In this document: piece after piece, positions 4,181 to 7,900 of the stretch
Position numbering within the stretch: the stretch's first letter is position 1
Layout: the number at the start of each line of letters is the position of its first letter
Assembly: GCA_034005635.1 (NCBI GenBank)
Contig: JAVEUJ010000117.1
Location: 1-7,900, forward strand
From: JAAZFE01 sp034005635
GTDB taxonomy: Bacteria > Verrucomicrobiota > Kiritimatiellia > CAIQIC01 > Lenti-01
Direction: 5' to 3'
Length of the DNA stretch: 7,900 nucleotides
Program-made: the position numbers and the translations under genes
Notes under the pieces: generated by a model
Told to the model about the DNA's origin: nothing
Databases searched by the model: none
The model's input: the letters and a program-made list of their open reading frames with translations, nothing else

Positions 4181-5668
4181 CTAGGGATGGCTGTCGGCGT
4201 CGTAAGGATTGGTCTTGGGGCTGGCGTTAAATTCTTGGAGGTTAGTCCATCCATCGCCATCCCAATCCTCACCCTCGGCCGTCCCCGGATCCCCCGGCGT
4301 CACGTTGTACTGCAGCAGGAAGGCTTCATACGCCGTATACACCGGCACCTGATAGGGCTTGATGACAATATTATCGACGTTGACGCGCCCCAGATTGGGA
4401 ACGTAATCCGTCCGGATGCGGACATACATAGGCTCACTGACGCTCACCGTCGCCTCAAATGGCGTTAATTGGGTCACCCCGTTGGCATCCACTCGGCCTA
4501 CTTCCAACCAAGGACCCGCTTCGGCATCCGAGGCCACTTCCACCAATAAGGCCTCGGCATTGTCGTCTCCGCTGAACTGGGCATAGAGAAATGAAATCGT
4601 TCCCAGCCCCGCCGACAGCAATTTGTTGGATGAGACCATATACGCGGGATAAAAACTTCCAAAACAGGCGGCCCGCTGGCCCATCTTAACGTCGTTAGCG
4701 GTATCTCCAATTCTGGCTTGCTCGAAAATCCACGGCTCCCCGCTCAATATCACCGTTCCATAATCATAACTGGTTTTGATTTCACCATCGTTTTCAAAGG
4801 TGATTTCCAGCGTGCCCGGAGGCAGATACTCGGTCACGGCAATGTCCAAGGTTCCTGTGGATACCCCGTAGCTATTGCTGGCCACAACGGCCAGGGTATA
4901 GGTGGTTCCGTCATCGGCCGCCAGCGGCGTGAAATGGAACGTGCCCGCCGTTAGGCTCACGCTTCCCGCGGGAATCGGTGCCACGCTCCAATCATGAATC
5001 GTGCCGGCGGGCAAAATCGACACCGCCACATTCAGCGTGTTGCTGACATGCACCTGCACCCCGCTGCCAGGCGTAAACCCCACCACCGGCGGGCCGGTCA
5101 ACGACATGGCCGTGCCTGAGATTTTTAGCGTGTTAGCGTTAATGCGCCACGTGCCGCCGCTGTCCTCTACTTGATAGCCATAAAACCGCACTTTAAACGT
5201 CTTCCCCTCGGCAACGTTGATGGTCAAGTTCTGAATCGCATGGCTTCTTTCACCGTCATTGTCCGGCAGGGTCTCCGTCACTAACAGCGTGGACGAAGAA
5301 AAATTATTAATAGAATACTTCACCTGATAAGCCAGTGGCCCGGCTTTTGAACGCCGTTCGCTATAGGCAATTTCGTTGATGACCAGGCCGTACCCGGCCG
5401 TTGGTGCTAAAGATACCTCAAAGTAATCCGTCAAATCCGGGGCCGGATTTGCCGTCCATCCCGTGGCCCACCCGCCTGAGGCACCAAAGGTAATGGAGTT
5501 AATCCCCGGCCCGCCGATAAAATCGCCCACCGTCACCTTGCCGGATTCTTCAGTCGTTCCCGTTCCATCGGCCGTCAACGCCCATTGCCCCAGTACGGCC
5601 CCGGAACTGCTAGTTCCAATTGCAACCCCCAACAGGGCTATCAATCCTAACATCGATGCTTTGCTCAT
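4181..5668 (-). CDS. Secreted multi-domain beta-sandwich protein with calcium-binding tail
   Basis: 495 residues. A signal peptide covers 1-25 (core MLGLIALLGVAIG). Residues about 27-187 look like a beta-sandwich. Residues 193-279 form an Ig-like domain (PPVVGFTPGS at 193-202, FHFTPLAADDGTTYTLAVVA at 244-263). Residues 285-438 resemble the sandwich domain often found beside extracellular nuclease or lamin-tail domains, with FENDGEIKTSYDYG (291-304), W313, IGDTANDVKMGQRA (320-333) and RVNVDNIVI (428-436). The end (about 444-495) carries DWDGDGWTNLQEF (468-480), an EF-hand/thrombospondin-3-like calcium loop with D468, D470, D472 and E479. No catalytic domain is seen, and there is no PEP-CTERM helix. 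ATG 5668 is chosen because GGGAG lies 8 bases upstream and the signal peptide begins there. The frame is open to 5971, but that extension runs through repeat DNA. Extracellular binding or adhesion is inferred. Confidence 0.75.
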   Translation of the reverse strand: MSKASMLGLIALLGVAIGTSSSGAVLGQWALTADGTGTTEESGKVTVGDFIGGPGINSITFGASGGWATGWTANPAPDLTDYFEVSLAPTAGYGLVINEIAYSERRSKAGPLAYQVKYSINNFSSSTLLVTETLPDNDGERSHAIQNLTINVAEGKTFKVRFYGYQVEDSGGTWRINANTLKISGTAMSLTGPPVVGFTPGSGVQVHVSNTLNVAVSILPAGTIHDWSVAPIPAGSVSLTAGTFHFTPLAADDGTTYTLAVVASNSYGVSTGTLDIAVTEYLPPGTLEITFENDGEIKTSYDYGTVILSGEPWIFEQARIGDTANDVKMGQRAACFGSFYPAYMVSSNKLLSAGLGTISFLYAQFSGDDNAEALLVEVASDAEAGPWLEVGRVDANGVTQLTPFEATVSVSEPMYVRIRTDYVPNLGRVNVDNIVIKPYQVPVYTAYEAFLLQYNVTPGDPGTAEGEDWDGDGWTNLQEFNASPKTNPYDADSHP

Positions 5669-5750
5669 GATCTGCACTCCCGGTACTGTCCTTACCACCA
5701 GCAATCTACTCTGTTCCGGGAATTCAGGCCAGCCGAATTTGGGATTATTG

Positions 5751-5764
5751 ATCGATGGATCGAT
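5751..5764. promoter_or_regulatory. ATCGAT-GG-ATCGAT palindrome
   Basis: Two ATCGAT half sites, each self-complementary, around GG. It lies 83-96 bases upstream of the minus-strand start at 5668, a reasonable place for an operator. No regulator is known, and the match could be chance. Confidence 0.25.
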
Positions 5765-5831
5765 TGTTGGTCCATGCTTTACCGCCAAATATATTCCGAT
5801 CACGACAGGAAACTGCGAAAGGTTTGGTAAA

Positions 5832-5853
5832 GTGGGAGCGGCATCCCGCCGCT
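5832..5853 (+). repeat. REP-like hairpin with GTGG foot
   Basis: GTGG (5832-5835), then AGCGGC (5837-5842), loop ATCCC and GCCGCT (5848-5853), a perfect 6-bp stem. It has the layout of the GTAG elements with one base changed in the foot. Confidence 0.45.
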
Positions 5854-5879
5854 TTAGATCGAGAACCAACCAGCCAAAA

Positions 5880-5909
5880 CAAACTACGAAAATCGCGAAA
5901 GGCGCGAAA
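5880..5909 (+). repeat. 30-base nonamer element, inverted partner of 2803-2832
   Basis: An exact reverse-complement match to 2803-2832. The pair brackets the two minus-strand genes as inverted repeats 3.05 kb apart. Confidence 0.8.
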
Positions 5910-5973
5910 TGGGGGAAGGAGGGGGGGAGAGGAAACTCAAAAACGCAGGAAAGAACAGATGGGAAAACCAACC

Positions 5974-5988
5974 ACGGATTTCGCGGAT
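5974..5988 (+). repeat. ACGGATTTCGCGGAT, left copy
   Basis: 15 bases, exactly complementary to 6137-6151. Related by text to the ACGGATTACACTGATT repeats in the arms at 363 and 1049. Confidence 0.6.
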
Positions 5989-6041
5989 GGGAAACCCATC
6001 AGGAAATCAGGAAAAGAGTCTGGGCCAGCCGAAAGAACCGA

Positions 6042-6061
6042 ATATTGGATATTGGATATTG
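6042..6061 (+). repeat. ATATTGG tandem repeat
   Basis: Two full heptamers and a six-base partial unit in direct tandem. Confidence 0.6.
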
Positions 6062-6136
6062 TCCCCCTTCCTCTCCCCTTGGCGTGCTTGGCGAGCTTTG
6101 CGAGAGATGGCTCTCCCCTTTATTTCCATCGGTGCA

Positions 6137-6151
6137 ATCCGCGAAATCCGT
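6137..6151 (-). repeat. ACGGATTTCGCGGAT, right copy
   Basis: Exact inverted copy of 5974-5988, at a distance of 148 bases. Confidence 0.6.
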
Positions 6152-6217
6152 AGCTAGCTGTTACTCTCCTCGATTAGCCTTCCCCGGGGTTCCGCCTGCC
6201 CCCAGCCGAAAACTAGC

Positions 6218-6247
6218 GTGACAAGCCACTTGTCAGCATTTGATAAT
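6218..6247 (+). promoter_or_regulatory. Candidate promoter with overlapping operator-like palindrome
   Basis: GTGACA (6218-6223) and GATAAT (6242-6247) each match the sigma-70 consensus at five of six positions, with an 18-base spacer. The perfect inverted repeat TGACAAG-CCA-CTTGTCA (6219-6235) covers the -35 and most of the spacer, where a bound repressor would block polymerase. The predicted start near 6254 gives a leader of about 47 bases to ATG 6301. Confidence 0.5.
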
Positions 6248-6300
6248 AGCAGTATGGTTCCAATGGGTGGGAAACATTCCCGCCTTCAATCGAGGATATC

Positions 6301-7900
6301 ATGAGGAAAAAAGCCGGAATCATAGCAACGGCCATTATAGGAGTGGCACTGTCCGCTCACGGATTCACATCCCCGTATACCTCCATGGCCGTACCGGGCA
6401 CCCACAACGGATGGGCGACTGCGGGGAGCATGACTCTTGTCGCTGACCACATCTGGAGCGGCATCCAAACCCTAACCTCCGATAGTGGCACATTTAAGTT
6501 TGCTGCGAACAGTTCATGGACGGTCAGTTGGGGCGGCAGCGCCTCCATTGCCCGCACCCCCGCTTCGGCCACTGCCCCAGATGTCGGCGGTACCGACCTG
6601 ACTTATGCCGGCCTCACGCCCGGCCCCTACCGCTTCACCTTCAATGATTCCACCCTCGAATTTCAGGTCGTCTGGGTCGGTGGCTCCCCCCTGCCCCTCC
6701 CCGCCATCACCAACCTCGCCCTGATCGGCACTTTTAACAACTGGGCGCCCAGCGCCACCAGCCGGATGACCAACCACGTGGACAACACCAACGTGTGGAG
6801 CCTATCGCTTGAACTCTTTCAGGACACCGACGTTCAATTCTATTTGAACAATAGTTGGGACAACCAATTCGGCGCCCCTGAGCCCACCACCATCACGCTT
6901 CCCGGCCTCAACATCCCCGTGACCAATAGTGCCTGCGGCAAGACCGATTTCACCCTCGCGGATATTCTGCCCGGAACATTCCGGTTCGCTTTGAACGTCA
7001 GCAACGCCACGTTCACCATCACCCAAACCGCCACCAACAGCGCCGGTCCCCTGACCAGCGTCAGCGCCGTCGGCACTTTCGTGGCGGGGTCCCCCCCGGA
7101 CATCAATCTGGAAAAAATCGCCAGCAGCATCTGGCGCTCCGATTTCAACGTCACCAATACCAGCAGTTTCAAGCTCTCGTTTATCGGACGCGATGCCAAT
7201 GGTATTGCCATGCGCTACTGGGGCGTCACCAATTCCCCCCCCCTCGCCCTGCCGGCCACCGGCTCCATGCTGCCCGCCGCCAGCAACGTCTATACCAATG
7301 TCACCATCACCGCCCCGCCCGGCAACTACCGCATCACCTTCGATTCCGCCAGCGGCGCCTTCAGTGTCCAGCAGCGCTACACCGCCGCCAGCAGCGTCAA
7401 TTATCTGCAGAACCCCTCGTTTGAATCCCTCGACGGCGGCCAGCCGGCCAATTGGGGCACCTTTCACGCCCAAAGCGGTGAACAGGCCGATTTTGGTGCC
7501 CATTCCGGCGCGCGCTGCGGCGTGTTGATGCGTAAGACCACCGAAGCCGACCCGGACCTGGGCAATTTTGACCAAACCACCAGCGTCCTCAGCGGCATGT
7601 CCGGCCAGACCTTCCGCGTCTCCGCCGCCTTCCGCACCCTGGGCAATTGGCAAGCCGAGACGGTTCGAATCATCATTGAGTGGAAAAGCGGCGCAACCAC
7701 GATCAAACAAGATTCCCTCGAAGTCGTCGGCCTGAGTGAGGCATGGCAAATCCATGCCTTGGAAGCCCCGATTCCCGGCAACAACCTGTCCGCCAAAATC
7801 CTGTTCAAGTACGACGGCGACCCCGGCACTGGCGCGCTGCTGGTGGATGACGCCGAGGCCCGCATTGCGGCCTCGCGCTTCCAGGACTTCAATACGTGGG
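6301..7900 (+). CDS. Secreted protein with three tandem beta-sandwich repeats and a CBM-like domain (partial)
   Basis: 533 complete codons with no stop; the gene runs off the right edge. GAGG lies 5 bases before ATG 6301. The signal peptide is MRKKAG followed by IIATAIIGVALS, with cleavage near residue 21. Three repeats follow, at about 29-125, 139-242 and 254-358. They align at W52/W166/W278 and at the closing motif PGPYRFTF, PGTFRFAL, PGNYRITF (aromatic-R at 110, 227 and 343), a period of about 112-117 residues. Repeat 2 begins LIGTFNNWAP (141-150), like the G.FN.W opening of CBM48/SusE-type starch-binding sandwiches. Residues 367-521 (NYLQNPSFES, W445, LLVDDAEARI at 513-522 or so) resemble a CBM4/9-like carbohydrate-binding domain. 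No catalytic residues are visible yet. Codons are strongly C-ending, which opens long antisense frames. Glycan binding at the cell surface is inferred. Confidence 0.8.
   Translation, partial: MRKKAGIIATAIIGVALSAHGFTSPYTSMAVPGTHNGWATAGSMTLVADHIWSGIQTLTSDSGTFKFAANSSWTVSWGGSASIARTPASATAPDVGGTDLTYAGLTPGPYRFTFNDSTLEFQVVWVGGSPLPLPAITNLALIGTFNNWAPSATSRMTNHVDNTNVWSLSLELFQDTDVQFYLNNSWDNQFGAPEPTTITLPGLNIPVTNSACGKTDFTLADILPGTFRFALNVSNATFTITQTATNSAGPLTSVSAVGTFVAGSPPDINLEKIASSIWRSDFNVTNTSSFKLSFIGRDANGIAMRYWGVTNSPPLALPATGSMLPAASNVYTNVTITAPPGNYRITFDSASGAFSVQQRYTAASSVNYLQNPSFESLDGGQPANWGTFHAQSGEQADFGAHSGARCGVLMRKTTEADPDLGNFDQTTSVLSGMSGQTFRVSAAFRTLGNWQAETVRIIIEWKSGATTIKQDSLEVVGLSEAWQIHALEAPIPGNNLSAKILFKYDGDPGTGALLVDDAEARIAASRFQDFNTW

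Larger units (their letters stand above)
5669..6300. other. Divergent intergenic region
   Basis: 632 bases between two divergent secreted-protein genes, so both promoters should lie here. The middle is repeats: a GTGG-foot hairpin, the 30-base nonamer element, an ACGGATTTCGCGGAT inverted pair, ATATTGG tandems and three nonamers at 6079-6105 (TTGGCGTGC, TTGGCGAGC, TTTGCGAGA). GATGGG-AAA-CCCATC at 5986-6000 is a perfect 6-bp hairpin. No convincing minus-strand promoter was identified. Confidence 0.65.

Noticed and set aside
3671..4468. A 265-residue open frame on the plus strand
   Set aside because: It crosses the antisense of two real genes and the repeat region between them. It has no family-like motif, and its middle is translated heptamer and hairpin DNA.
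5669..5971. N-terminal extension of the 495-aa protein by 101 residues
   Set aside because: The frame is open, but it lacks a ribosome binding site at its far end, crosses repeat DNA, and would bury a good signal peptide and Shine-Dalgarno at 5668.
5463..6221. A 252-residue open frame on the plus strand
   Set aside because: It is antisense to the 495-aa secreted protein gene and continues through repeats. The translation has no domain-like character.
6802..7755. A 317-residue open frame on the minus strand
   Set aside because: It lies fully inside the plus-strand secreted protein gene, which has a signal peptide, a ribosome binding site and repeats. The translation is Gly/Ala/Asp-rich, as expected from the reverse of C-ending codons.

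Overview
The window looks like a chromosomal piece from an uncultured member of the PVC superphylum (Verrucomicrobiota, Kiritimatiellota or Lentisphaerota). This placement is inferred, not proven. It rests on the gene content: large secreted beta-sandwich proteins, one ending in a DxDxDG calcium-binding tail, and a DUF481-type outer-membrane barrel. It also rests on unusually long intergenic regions packed with short repeat modules. The secretion signals and the barrel point to a Gram-negative envelope. No rRNA, tRNA, CRISPR array or transposase was seen.

Layout: (1) 1-86, minus strand, the signal-peptide end of a secreted protein that runs off the left edge. (2) 87-1390, a gene-free repeat region. 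It holds phased T-tracts, a two-block inverted repeat (363-460 with 1049-1157) and the first set of GTAG-hairpin (REP-like) elements. (3) 1391-2412, plus strand, two overlapping genes: a 76-aa unknown protein and an AbiEii-type nucleotidyltransferase, probably a toxin-antitoxin-like pair. (4) 2413-2849, more REP-like elements, heptamer repeats and a nonamer repeat. (5) 2850-3842, minus strand, a DUF481-like outer-membrane protein. (6) 3843-4180, hairpins and a heptamer array. (7) 4181-5668, minus strand, a 495-aa secreted multi-domain protein. (8) 5669-6300, the divergent intergenic region, with a candidate promoter and operator for the next gene. (9) 6301-7900, plus strand, the first 533 residues of a large secreted protein with three tandem beta-sandwich repeats and a carbohydrate-binding-like domain, open at the right edge.

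The genes do not form one pathway. Four of the six have export signals and probably act at or outside the outer membrane. The two-gene module is a separate accessory unit. The most notable signal lies between the genes. At least eight hairpins, of several different sequences, each have the tetranucleotide GTAG just 5' of the stem, on the strand read in that direction. Two otherwise alike hairpins differ by a compensating base-pair change. This is the layout of REP elements mobilised by RAYT (TnpA-REP) transposases. Here they are mixed with heterogeneous period-7, period-9 and period-10 repeats. No RAYT gene is in the window.
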